Positions 1-8,700 of a stretch of DNA of 13,359 nucleotides are shown here, in pieces. The stretch is from NCBI GenBank assembly GCA_005801395.1, contig SYDV01000230.1, positions 1 to 13,359 on the forward strand, written 5' to 3'. The notes beneath the pieces are model-generated. The model saw only the letters and a program-made list of their open reading frames with translations. It did not search any database and was not told the DNA's origin. Position 1 is the stretch's first letter. Each line of letters begins with the position of its first letter. This stretch comes from Planctomycetia bacterium. Its GTDB lineage: Bacteria > Planctomycetota > UBA11346. Position numbers and translations under genes: made by a program.

Positions 1-187
1 GCTCTTCTGTGGCTCGCACGGACAAACCACACAGCGCTTGCGTGTCAATTCCATAAATCACTCCCAAGCTGCTCAACATGTCTCTCAGCGTTGATAAATT
101 GACCTGCTGACCCGCTGGAACGCGCACCTGTGCCGTCATGCGTTCTGGGCTAATTACCATCCACGGACGTTCGCCCGACTGATCCAT
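1..187 (-). CDS. FapA/DUF342-like protein, N-terminal part (runs off the left edge)
   Basis: Reading leftward from the ATG at 187-185, the open frame stays open to the window edge for 62 codons. It begins MDQSGERPWMVISPERM, continues with TAQVRVPAGQQV, and then has an LSSLGVIYGID stretch. The spacing of 'ISPERMTAQVRVPAG' and 'L..LGVIYGID' is what I know from the N-terminal domain of FapA (DUF342). FapA is a polymerising beta-helix protein linked to polar flagellar assembly in Vibrio and is widespread with unknown roles elsewhere. No Shine-Dalgarno sequence precedes the ATG. The same frame is open back to a TGA at 238-236 and contains plausible coding residues (GRFHVYLRH) but no ATG, GTG or TTG. 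The true N-terminus could therefore differ, for example through a rarer start or an upstream frameshift. The family assignment rests on about 60 residues and is from memory. Confidence 0.6.
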   Translation of the reverse strand, partial: MDQSGERPWMVISPERMTAQVRVPAGQQVNLSTLRDMLSSLGVIYGIDTQALCGLSVRATEE

Positions 188-195
188 ATGGCGTA

Positions 196-225
196 AGTAT
201 ACATGAAATCGACCATTTGCGTCAC
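196..225 (-). promoter_or_regulatory. Possible promoter of the FapA-like gene, close to its ATG
   Basis: On the minus strand a TATACT -10-like hexamer (201-196) lies 18 bases downstream of GTGACG (225-220), a four-of-six match to a -35 box. Only eight bases separate TATACT from the ATG at 187. Transcription would thus start at or just before the initiation codon, giving a leaderless mRNA. This agrees with the absence of a Shine-Dalgarno sequence. The call is motif inference only. Confidence 0.3.
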
Positions 226-343
226 CGCAGGGTGTTCAACCCAAACATGGTGGAGGGCATGGACTCCAAGGCGACGTTTCCTATGGTGCGCGGCCTTATC
301 CGAGGGCTCTAAATGGCCCTTCCTCTTTGCACGGTGAGCACTT

Positions 344-994
344 ATGCGACTGATGGCACTTTATATGACCTCGATCATCTGCGGATTCTGCATGATGGCT
401 TTAGAAATCATCGGCGCGCGCTTCATGCAGCCCATCTTCGGATCGTCGATTGACGTATGGGCAGCCATTATTTCCGTCTTCATTTTATCGCTCTCGATTG
501 GCTATGTCGTAGGTGGTCGAATTGCTGACCGCTCGCACACCAACACCGCACTTGGTTGGGTAGTTCTTATTGCTGGCGCATTTTATTGTTTAATCCCCTG
601 GTACGGAATGGGCTTCATGGAAAGCATGGGAGAAGATGTTCACAACTCGCGCGTTGGCGTGCTGTTTGCTGCCATGTTCTTATTCCTCCCGCCATCCTTA
701 TTATTGGGCACGGTATCCCCAATTTTGGTTAAATTAGTTTTCGTTGGGGCCGAAAAAGTCGGTACGACTACCGGCACATTATATGCCATCGGTTCTGTCG
801 GTAACGTACTCGGAATTTTGGTCAGCGACTATATTTTGCTCGCCTACGTCTCGCTTAATAATAATATTTTATGGATGGGTGTCGTCTTATGTGCCCTTGG
901 CTTCATCCATTTATTACGTCCAGTCCATGCTACGGCCCACGTCACCAACACCACTATACCTGATGTTGATCCCGCCGTGGGAGCGAAAGCATGA
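344..994 (+). CDS. Membrane half of a split MFS/spermidine synthase-type pair
   Basis: This 216-aa integral membrane protein has about six hydrophobic segments (roughly residues 5-25, 38-58, 70-90, 104-128, 145-168 and 173-191). The GARFMQPIFGSS motif at 24-35, SIGYVVGGRIADR at 51-63 and LLLGTVSPILVKL at 119-131 are typical of the N-terminal transmembrane part of proteins annotated 'fused MFS/spermidine synthase'. Here the part is a separate polypeptide. Its TGA overlaps the ATG of the next gene (ATGA, 991-994), so the catalytic-fold half is translated directly after it and the two probably form one membrane complex. The start at 344 is the first ATG after an in-frame TGA at 335-337, with only a weak GGTGAG upstream. 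The transported or bound substrate is unknown, and real transport activity has not been shown for this family to my knowledge. The family call is firm; the function is not. Confidence 0.8.
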   Translation: MRLMALYMTSIICGFCMMALEIIGARFMQPIFGSSIDVWAAIISVFILSLSIGYVVGGRIADRSHTNTALGWVVLIAGAFYCLIPWYGMGFMESMGEDVHNSRVGVLFAAMFLFLPPSLLLGTVSPILVKLVFVGAEKVGTTTGTLYAIGSVGNVLGILVSDYILLAYVSLNNNILWMGVVLCALGFIHLLRPVHATAHVTNTTIPDVDPAVGAKA

Positions 995-2562
995 AACTAC
1001 TCCTTGCTGCATTAATCGCCGGTTTATCTATCGCCATTGGCTTCACCTTTCAGGACGTTGCCTATCGCTTAGATGCTGTTGGTTACGGCGAACAACATGC
1101 GCTTGAGCATCGCGATAGCGCCTATTCTAATATTACTTGGGTCGTCAGCGAAACTGATAATTTCCAACAATTACGCTTTTTTGATCGCGTTGAAGGTGGC
1201 ATTTGTCTACGTCCAACGTGGGATGAATTGATCACTTTAGCTGGCAAAGATCCTTCACTGAGTCATTTGGTCCCCGCGCCTGGGAGCATGCCTCGTCCGG
1301 TAAAACCCGCTTCAACATGGCCATATAGCTGGCAACCAAATCCAGGAACGGTAACAAATTCTCCGTACATCCGTCTATTTCCCATTGGCGTGTTGATGAA
1401 TCAAGCGCTCATGGCAAAGGCTGGTGGCGACCTGAGCAAAGTCGCGCCGAAAATTCTTATCATTGGCTTGGGTTCCGGCATCGGGATTGCCAATCTCGCC
1501 TATCATTTTCCCCAGGCCTCTATCACGGTCGTTGATATTGACCGCGTCGTTGAAGACATGGTCAAAGATCACTATCCATTAGTTAATTGGTTACTGACAC
1601 AAAAATGCGCCGATGGTTCTCCTCGATTACGTTTCGAAGTGCGCGACGCACGCCAATACATCCGCTTCGAAGCGAAGCGTGAATCGGCAACAAAACCCTA
1701 CGATATGGTTTTACTTGATGCCTACACCTCTGGTTCAACCATTCCGCCGCATTTGATGACTAAAGAATTTTTTAGCCAATGTGCAGATATTATGAATGAC
1801 GATGGAATTATTTTCGCCAACGTCATCGGTAGCTACACTGGTGAAAAACGTTTAGTCTCAGGTGGCGCGATGCGCAGCTTCCGCGCAGCCGGTTTAACTC
1901 ATTTATGGAATTTCCCCGTTGTGCTCACTGGCGAAGGCTCGGGCAATTTTGATCGAGAACGCAGTCGCAATAATATCGTTATCTGCAGTCGTAAACCACT
2001 AGATCCACAAACAAATACGGCGGGCTGGGAGCGTTTGAAATCATTTGTACCATATTCACAGTTATCCCCAGGCATGTCGGTCAGCGCAGGTTATGTGATG
2101 GCCAACATGAATACGAAAAGCTTCACTACCGCCATGTTCCCCGCTGATGTCATTGATGCTTTAGCGCCAAACGTAAAAGCAAAACTCGTCGCCCAGCAAG
2201 GTTCTGCTAACTCGGTGCAATATCCCTTAACTTGGTCGACCGAAGATCGCGCGACTATTGATTCAACTTTACGCGCGGTCGATGCCGCGGTCAAAGAAGG
2301 CAAAGTACGCGCCATGCCATTCGGCTGGTTGGATCGAAATCAAATCACCATGTTACAACGTCGTGAAACCGATTGGGTTTTAGCAGCGCGCGAAACTTTC
2401 CGCATTAGCGTTTCATTAGCCCGCGATCCAAATTTTGGCGGTGATGCTTTAGTCGGTCCATTAGAAAATGAACGGGCCAGCATCAAAAAACCAAATTGGA
2501 TTATTACCGAAGCCCCGCTGTTTACTGATCAAATGCCGAATGCGGACATCTTCAATAATTGA
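991..2562 (+). CDS. Membrane-anchored spermidine synthase-like protein (SAM-fold)
   Basis: The 523-aa protein starts with a hydrophobic segment (residues 2-20) that probably anchors it next to its coupled membrane partner. The middle is a spermidine synthase/methyltransferase Rossmann fold. It has the nucleotide-binding loop GLGSG at 159-163, the acidic strand end VVDID at 180-184, VRDARQYI at 217-224, and the active-site region LLDAYTSGSTIPPHLMTKEFF at about 241-261. That last pattern is characteristic of aminopropyltransferase-like domains. Residues about 340-523 form a long C-terminal extension with no family I recognise. Polyamine synthesis is possible, but the classical SpeE substrate loop is not obvious, so the substrate stays open. 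The start lies inside the preceding stop (ATGA overlap), indicating translational coupling. The gene ends with TGA 42 bases before a strong terminator. Confidence 0.78.
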   Translation: MKLLLAALIAGLSIAIGFTFQDVAYRLDAVGYGEQHALEHRDSAYSNITWVVSETDNFQQLRFFDRVEGGICLRPTWDELITLAGKDPSLSHLVPAPGSMPRPVKPASTWPYSWQPNPGTVTNSPYIRLFPIGVLMNQALMAKAGGDLSKVAPKILIIGLGSGIGIANLAYHFPQASITVVDIDRVVEDMVKDHYPLVNWLLTQKCADGSPRLRFEVRDARQYIRFEAKRESATKPYDMVLLDAYTSGSTIPPHLMTKEFFSQCADIMNDDGIIFANVIGSYTGEKRLVSGGAMRSFRAAGLTHLWNFPVVLTGEGSGNFDRERSRNNIVICSRKPLDPQTNTAGWERLKSFVPYSQLSPGMSVSAGYVMANMNTKSFTTAMFPADVIDALAPNVKAKLVAQQGSANSVQYPLTWSTEDRATIDSTLRAVDAAVKEGKVRAMPFGWLDRNQITMLQRRETDWVLAARETFRISVSLARDPNFGGDALVGPLENERASIKKPNWIITEAPLFTDQMPNADIFNN

Positions 2563-2604
2563 TCAGGGGATGACTTGGATTATCGCTTATTGTAATCGCG
2601 ACAT

Positions 2605-2641
2605 AAAAAAGCCTCAGCACGATTCGTGCTGAGGCTTTTTT
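2605..2641. terminator. Bidirectional rho-independent terminator
   Basis: A perfect 10-bp stem, GCCTCAGCAC (2611-2620) with GTGCTGAGGC (2626-2635), closes a GATTC loop. It is flanked by six A (2605-2610) and six T (2636-2641). The T tract serves the rightward spermidine synthase-like pair. The A tract serves the leftward helicase gene that ends at 2664. The position between convergent genes fits a shared terminator. Confidence 0.95.
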
Positions 2642-2663
2642 GCATGCGAACGAAAATTATTAC

Positions 2664-4301
2664 TTAGGCATCGCGACGAGGGCGGAATACTTTACCTTTA
2701 CCGCCAAATTCACCGTCTCCGTTGCCTTTAGGTTTGCCAGTTTTGCCACCTAATTTGGGTTTTGAGCCAGCGTCGCCACCACGTTGTGGTGGTTTTTCTT
2801 CACGCTGTGGGGGACGTTCATCCTGGCGCGCTGGGCGGTAACCATCGTTGCGTGGTCCGCCGCGATATCCGCCGCCGCCGCGCCCGTATCCGCCGCCATT
2901 ACCACCGCGATATCCACCGCCACGTCCGTAACCACCACCTCCACCGCCACCACCGACCACTGATTCCAGGCGTTGGCCTGATAATCCAATGCGATCAGGG
3001 CCACTAATAGCGCGCTTCGATAATAACATGGATAACACTTTGCAGGCAGCTTCGCCCGCATCCATGTCTTCACACAATTGGGCAAAGAGATCGACGACGC
3101 CTTCGGCGATTGGCTGTTCACAAATCATTTTGATGAGTTTTTCATCTTTACGTTTATGAACATCCGCGAGCGAAGGAATTTCACCATGAACGAATGATGC
3201 TTTAATTGCCTGTTGAATGCGTTTGAGTTTACGGAACTCAAACGGCGTGACCAACGTAATAGCTTTACCTTTACGACCTGCGCGACCAGTACGTCCGATA
3301 CGATGCACATAGCTTTCTTGGTCAAACGGCATGTGATAATTAAATACGTGACTGACGTCGGAAACGTCTAAGCCGCGCGCAGCAACATCGGTAGCAACGA
3401 GAATTTCGATGCGTCCCTTTTTAAATGCTGCGATAGCGGTTTGGCGTTGTCCCTGTTCCATATCACCATGTAAGGTACCAGCAGGCGAACCGCGAGACAC
3501 CAACATCGTGCATAGCTCATCGGTTTCGCGCTTCGTGCGGCAAAACACGATCGATTTGCTTGGCTCTTCTACTTCGATCAAACGCACGATCGCATCAGTC
3601 CGCTCGCGTTCTTCAATTACATAGAAATACTGTTCAATGTCAGTCTTAAATTCAGTCGTCGCTGTTAGATTAATGGTCTTGGGATCACGCAAGATGCGCT
3701 GGGCCAAGCCGCGAATTTGTGGCGGCATGGTTGCCGAAAACATCAGCGTTTGGCGATCTTCAGGTAAATGTTTAAAAATGGCTTCGATGTCTTCCAAAAA
3801 GCCCATGTCTAACATTTCATCGGCTTCGTCCAGCACCACCATTTGCGGAGCAAAATTCCGCAAATTACCTGACGAGAGATGATCCAACAAACGTCCAGGG
3901 GTGGCGACAACAATATTCGCACCACGATCAATCATATCTAACTGACGACGACTCGATTGGCCGCCGTACACCGCCACGGTTTTCGCACCGGCACGATTGC
4001 CCAGTTTATAAAGTTCATCACTGACCTGCGCCGCCAATTCACGCGTCGGGGTAATGACCAACATTTGGACCCCCTTCTTACGCACATCAATGTTGTGCAT
4101 CGCGGGTAAACCGAACGCGGCGGTTTTGCCGGTCCCGGTTTGCGCCATCGCGATCAGGTCGGCACCATCCAAGATCATTGGAATGGCCTGCAGCTGAATT
4201 GGGCTGGGTACCTTATAACCCGCAGCATTGATGCCGCTAATGATGTCTGGACGGAGTCCAAAGTCCTGAAAGGTTAACAATGGCTTATCATTTACGGTCA
4301 T
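2664..4301 (-). CDS. DEAD-box ATP-dependent RNA helicase with Gly/Arg-rich tail
   Basis: The 545-aa protein carries the complete DEAD-box core: Q motif around residues 11-37, motif I AQTGTGKT (53-60), Ia PTRELA (85-90), TPGR (134-137), II DEAD (158-161), III SAT (189-191), IV IVFCRT (251-256), HGDM (278-281), V TDVAARGLD (304-312) and VI HRIGRTGR (333-340). It unwinds RNA duplexes with ATP; relatives act in ribosome assembly, cold adaptation and mRNA decay. Residues 360-448 are a helical extension like that of DeaD/CsdA. After it, instead of the RRM-like DbpA domain, comes a Gly/Arg/Tyr-rich stretch (450-482, with GYGRGGG repeats) and a basic, proline- and lysine-rich tail. The tail probably gives nonspecific RNA binding. 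The gene lies 67 bp downstream of the reductase gene on the same strand, so the two may be co-transcribed. No clear Shine-Dalgarno sequence precedes the ATG. DeaD and RhlE subfamilies are both possible, so no symbol is given. Confidence 0.95.
   Translation of the reverse strand: MTVNDKPLLTFQDFGLRPDIISGINAAGYKVPSPIQLQAIPMILDGADLIAMAQTGTGKTAAFGLPAMHNIDVRKKGVQMLVITPTRELAAQVSDELYKLGNRAGAKTVAVYGGQSSRRQLDMIDRGANIVVATPGRLLDHLSSGNLRNFAPQMVVLDEADEMLDMGFLEDIEAIFKHLPEDRQTLMFSATMPPQIRGLAQRILRDPKTINLTATTEFKTDIEQYFYVIEERERTDAIVRLIEVEEPSKSIVFCRTKRETDELCTMLVSRGSPAGTLHGDMEQGQRQTAIAAFKKGRIEILVATDVAARGLDVSDVSHVFNYHMPFDQESYVHRIGRTGRAGRKGKAITLVTPFEFRKLKRIQQAIKASFVHGEIPSLADVHKRKDEKLIKMICEQPIAEGVVDLFAQLCEDMDAGEAACKVLSMLLSKRAISGPDRIGLSGQRLESVVGGGGGGGGYGRGGGYRGGNGGGYGRGGGGYRGGPRNDGYRPARQDERPPQREEKPPQRGGDAGSKPKLGGKTGKPKGNGDGEFGGKGKVFRPRRDA
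2851..2957. repeat. Low-complexity glycine-codon repeat inside the helicase gene
   Basis: The plus strand shows imperfect runs of CCACCGCC, CCGCCGCC and CGATATCC. On the coding (minus) strand these are GGN glycine codons alternating with CGN arginine and TAC/TAT tyrosine codons. They encode the GYGRGGG/GYRGG repeats of the helicase tail. Such stretches are prone to length variation by slippage, although here the frame is intact. Confidence 0.7.
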
Positions 4302-4368
4302 GAGCTACTCGCGGGGCGCCGTGTCATCCACGTTTATCCGCGAAAAGCTAGCGATGATCTGCCGACCA

Positions 4369-5349
4369 TCACTGCGGTCTCTCAGTGCACGGCCCGTTAT
4401 TTTCAGGCAAACCACTTTGCCAAGGTTGGTTGTGATGTGGGGCAAGCACCGCCTGCACCTCGGCTAATAAAGCCAAATCCAGCGGCTTTTGCCACACCGC
4501 CATATTACGTTCGACATCCGCCAACGAGCGAATTCCAACCAAAGTCGAAGCGATACCAGGTGCCAATAGTGCGTATTGGAACGCCAGTTCCCCGAGTTCT
4601 ACACCCGCGCGCAAACACAACGCCGATGCCGCGGCACAGGCAGCGCGCAATGCTGGTGACGCAGGATGCCACGCCGGAGGCCCACTGGAGGACAGCAATC
4701 CCATCGACAATGGCGAACCATTAATGACGCCAATACCGCGTTCGGTAAGCCACGGCACTTCGTCGGCCAAGGTCGAATCCGCTAACGTATAATGGCAATA
4801 CGACAAAATGGCATCGACCTCAGTTACCGCCAGCACACGACGGAATATGGCCAACGGATAACCGGTAATGCCGACGGCTCGCACTTTTCCCGCTTGTTTA
4901 AGTCGCTGTAACTCCGGCACGGCTTCGTCAATGATGCGTGCTAAAGACCAAAATTCGATGTCGTGTAATTGTAATAAATCGATGTGTCCGCAGCGCAGAC
5001 GCTGCAAGCTCTCATCGACGCTGCGGCGAATACGCTCAGCGGTAAAATCAAAATCACGAATATCATAGCGACCCACTTTGGTCGCCATCACATACCGATC
5101 ACGTGCCACCCCAGACAAACACTCGCCTAAGGTGTTTTCGGAAAGCGTTTTACCGTAAAAAGGTGATGTATCAAAAAAGTTCATGCCTGCCGCTAATCCC
5201 GCAGCGATCGCATCGCGTGCCGTGGCTTTATCGACCGCACCATAAGCACCACCCAAGGTGGCCGCGCCAAAACCAATCGACGAAACACGTAAGCCTGAGC
5301 GTCCAAGCTCACGAGCCGGAATAACTGAATGGTTGGAATTTGAGTTCAT
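4369..5349 (-). CDS. Aldo/keto reductase, L-galactose/L-fucose dehydrogenase type
   Basis: This 326-aa NAD(P)-dependent oxidoreductase has a TIM-barrel fold. The complete aldo/keto reductase tetrad is visible: Asp60 and Tyr65 in FFDTSPFYG, Lys91 in ATKVGRY, and His129 in LQLHDIEF. Several stretches resemble plant L-galactose dehydrogenase and its bacterial relatives: the N-terminal RELGRSGLRVSSIGFGAATLGG, DFDFTAERIRRSVDESLQRL (99-118), DAILSYCHYTLADSTL (179-194), GSPLSMGLL and PPAWHPASP (224-232). The expected reaction is oxidation of an L-sugar (L-galactose, L-fucose or D-arabinose) at C1 to its lactone. A catabolic role in sugar breakdown is more likely here than ascorbate synthesis. No sugar-catabolic partner genes are adjacent, so the substrate is inferred. 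A promoter sits immediately upstream of the ATG, and no Shine-Dalgarno sequence is seen. Confidence 0.88.
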   Translation of the reverse strand: MNSNSNHSVIPARELGRSGLRVSSIGFGAATLGGAYGAVDKATARDAIAAGLAAGMNFFDTSPFYGKTLSENTLGECLSGVARDRYVMATKVGRYDIRDFDFTAERIRRSVDESLQRLRCGHIDLLQLHDIEFWSLARIIDEAVPELQRLKQAGKVRAVGITGYPLAIFRRVLAVTEVDAILSYCHYTLADSTLADEVPWLTERGIGVINGSPLSMGLLSSSGPPAWHPASPALRAACAAASALCLRAGVELGELAFQYALLAPGIASTLVGIRSLADVERNMAVWQKPLDLALLAEVQAVLAPHHNQPWQSGLPENNGPCTERPQ

Positions 5350-5358
5350 AGGGGGTCG

Positions 5359-5387
5359 ACCATAATCTTAACCCATGAAAATGGCAA
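5359..5387 (-). promoter_or_regulatory. Sigma-70-like promoter of the aldo/keto reductase gene
   Basis: On the minus strand TTGCCA (5387-5382; five of six to TTGACA) is followed after exactly 17 bases by TATGGT (5364-5359; four of six to TATAAT). Only nine bases separate the -10 box from the ATG at 5349. Transcription should begin at or within a few bases of the start codon, so the mRNA would be leaderless or nearly so. The promoter would drive the reductase and perhaps the helicase behind it. Confidence 0.45.
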
Positions 5388-5487
5388 CTTATTCTTAATA
5401 TGTCTCAATGCTTCACTAAATTTTACCAAAAAAAGATATTCACTCAGCACCCCTACGAAATCTGTTGTTCTGATTTTATCGCCTGAC

Positions 5488-5509
5488 TTGACGGAAAGTT
5501 GACGGTAAA
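5488..5509. repeat. 11-bp tandem repeat, possible operator
   Basis: TTGACGGAAAG (5488-5498) is followed directly by TTGACGGTAAA (5499-5509), with nine of eleven positions identical. The centre-to-centre distance of 11 bp is one helical turn. That suits two copies of a regulator bound on one DNA face. It lies between two divergently transcribed genes, about 140 bp from the reductase start and 270 bp from the peptidase-barrel gene start. The regulatory role is inference. Confidence 0.35.
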
Positions 5510-5779
5510 CCGCGCAGTGTCGAAAAAACAGAACCTATATCGAAAATGACGTTCCTTAATTACGCAGAGATCGTCGCCCATCAAAGCCCATGAGCATCCG
5601 TTTGCTTTTCCAACATCAGCCCCTCCTGCATCAGTGAAAAAGGCCCTAAAAAAATCGGCCAAAGCATCACATTTTACCGCATGCTAGTGATTCGTACTGA
5701 CCCACACAGCATTACCTCGCGTGGGGCTGACTAATTCGAGCCTGCTAGCGAGCACAAATACAGCGCGTAGCATTCGCCC

Positions 5780-8700
5780 ATGCATTGCCCCCCTCCACGA
5801 TCACTCGTTTTTACTCTCTCCACGTTGGCCTTGGCTTCGCTCCTAATGCCGAACCTGGCTACCGCGAGTGATGCTTTTACCAAACCCAATGAACGCCTGT
5901 CGGTCATTGATACCGCGAATTTACATGCCTTGGTGCCAACGGTTGCCGCAGATGCGCTTAAACCGATTATCGCACGCGCTGAAGTTGTTTATGCAGCGAT
6001 GGCAAAAGATGCCGGATATCAACCGCGCCGGTTAGTCTTGTTGGTGACGGATGATTTAGACACCCACAATGGTTTTTCGACCGTTACGCCTTTTCCCATT
6101 ATTAATGTGCAATTAGCACCTGCCTTACAGCAGTCGTCTATTTTTACGGGATACCAAGAATTTGAACGCACCTTAGTTCATGAAATTGCTCATCACATTA
6201 GTAACGATGTTGATCCGAATGGTTTCCGTAGAACTTTGAGCAATATTTTTGGTCGCGTCCTGCCCAATGATCTGCTGAGCTTAATGATTGCCTATCTATC
6301 CACACCTGCGCACCAAACCATGCCGTCTTTCTGGCACGAAGGCGGTGCACAGTGGGCGGAAACCGAATACGCAACCAGTCCGGTGTGGTCTGGACGCGGA
6401 CGCGATAGTTTAACCCACATGGTCTGGCGCTTAGACGCCGCAGCCGGTCATATTCCCGAAGCGGGAGATTGGCGCTTAAGTTACCATGAATGGCCATTTG
6501 GTGGACGCAGTTATTTATACGGCGTTGCTTACACGCGTTATTTAGATGCCGCCTATGGTCATCACGCCAACATGTGGCAATTAATCGAACGCCAACAACA
6601 CCGTTGGGCTTTTGCCTTTAATGGCGGACCAGAATTAATACTAGGCAAGGATCATCTGACGTTAATTGCAGAAGCACGTCGGGCCTTGGCCACGGAACAA
6701 CATCAGGCAATGCAGGTGTTGTCCAGTAAACCAATAACCACAGCAAAACGACTAACACCTGAAAATGGCACCGTTGCGGCTCCTGCGTGGTTGCCGGATG
6801 GGCGATTATTTGCCGCCTATAATGATCCCTACGCCGATCCCATTTTTGTTCGCGTCGCTGCGAACGGAGATAAAAGCTCAGCGTGGCGATCGGCTTATAG
6901 CATGTCGCAAACCCGCAGCCTTCCAGATGGCACGTTGATCTACAGCGAAGCTGATATCAAAACTGATCCATGGAATCGCTCCCTAGTAAATATTGAATTA
7001 CCCAGTGGCGCTCGCGTCAAATTGAAACATGAGCGATTACTACAGCCCGATGCCAAGAAAATCGCTACTACTTCTGATATTTCTGAATATTTAGTGTCTG
7101 CTATCCAATTAAATGGCGATGGCACCCAGTCGCTCATTGTGACGAATTTTAAACATGAAGACGGCATCTTTTGGTCAGATCACGAAGAAAGCGCAATCCA
7201 AAAGTTAAAAACCACCGGCAGCCCCTGGAGCCCAGCCTTCCGCCCAGGTAGTAATTCACTGACCTGGATCGAAACCGATCGCGATGGTTCGCGTTTATTA
7301 CTTGCCGATCTTGAACAAAAAAAGACTGGTCAATTTAGTTTAAGTGAACCAACGGTGTTGGCGCAAATCCCTGGACGTATTTTGCATCCCGCGTGGACGA
7401 CCGATGGCGCTCACCTGTATTTTTGCGCTGACCACAGCGGTGTCGCGAACGCCTATCGACTTGATCCGAGCAAGCCTGGACAATTAGTTTCGGTTACCAA
7501 TACCGTTGGTGGCGTTTTAGCCTGCGTACCATCACCTGATGGCAAAGAATTAGCTCTTATTGATCATGATCGACACGGACCATTTCTCGCCCGCGTCGCG
7601 AATGACCCAGCGACGTGGCCGGGTGCAACTCCGCAATTAACCTTAGCGTGGCCAGCGCCAGTTGCCGCACAGGCGCTCGGTAAACGCGTGCCACTTTCTA
7701 AACAAAAAATAGAGCCCGATAAAAACGCAGTGGGGCCGGCACGACAAAAATTAGCGTTGCCAAATGATCCAGGTGATGCTGCGGCAATTGAAATTAAGCC
7801 GTACCGCGGACTGACTGAAATTCGTCCGCTGTTTTGGACACCCACCACCATGGCGGTCCCTGAAGGCGGATTTGGCATCGTTGGATTAATGGCTGATCCT
7901 ATTTTCTCCCACCAAATGATTGGTTCTGCCGGCATTGGTTTGAGCGAAGCTTCACCCGTTGGTTTAGCGAGTTATGCCTACGGTGGCTGGTCAATTGATG
8001 TCGGTGCGGTGGCCTGGCAATCGGAACGTTCGTATGATGATCAAATTTCAGCCAGCGGACAACTCTATGATTACGCGGAAAATGTCCGCAGTGCGGAAGC
8101 GCGCCTGGGTCATGGGCTGACTGGTTTCCGTCGGCGTTTCCAATTATATGTAGCTGGTGGCATTGCCGAATATCGACCCATTCATAGTGCGACCAAAAAA
8201 TATGATGGGCTAAATCCTGCTAGTTCGGCTCCCATTTTCTCGGATGTCGAACACTACGCAGAAGCAACGTTGGCTTATAGTGACAGCACGATGTTTCCTA
8301 CCAGTTATACTTTGGAAGACGGTACCAGTTTTGCCGTGAATTATCGCCACAGTGGATTTGGTGGCGAGCTTGATCTGGATCGAGTCATTGGCAGAGGTAG
8401 TTACGTCCTCAGCTTTTGGCCACGTTATGGCCAGCAACTCGTATTTGGTGGCGCAGTAGGATGGAGCGACGGCGATAATTATTTACAAAATCAATTTTCC
8501 GTCGGTGGCACTTTTAATATCAATCAATTACCACGCGGATATACCACCACCACCGCTTTAGGCCCCTATTTAGTTGGTGGTAGCGTCGCCTATCGAACAC
8601 CCATTTGGCGACCATTCTGGGGTCACAGCACTTCCCCGTTTGTTGATCGTCAAACGATACTCGAATTATTTTTTGACGGCGCGAAAGCCTCGACTGACAC

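Larger units (their letters stand above)
5350..5779. other. 430-bp gene-free divergent intergenic region
   Basis: This stretch separates the leftward reductase from the rightward peptidase-barrel gene. Its left end holds the reductase promoter. At 5488-5509 there is an 11-bp tandem repeat (TTGACGGAAAG then TTGACGGTAAA). At 5701-5725 CCCAC...GTGGG can form a short imperfect hairpin. I see no convincing -10/-35 pair for the rightward gene and no RNA gene. A 69-codon leftward frame within it has no family features and was not accepted. Confidence 0.6.

Noticed and set aside
207..352. Rightward open stretch before the first membrane gene (contains KHGGGHG)
   Set aside because: No usable start codon after the TGA at 204-206, and no similarity I recognise.
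2762..3007. His/Arg-rich rightward frame opposite the helicase tail
   Set aside because: It is the complement of the Gly/Arg codon repeats in the helicase gene, a compositional shadow.
5453..5662. 69-codon leftward frame in the intergenic region
   Set aside because: No recognisable domain, no ribosome-binding site, and a composition consistent with a chance frame in non-coding DNA.
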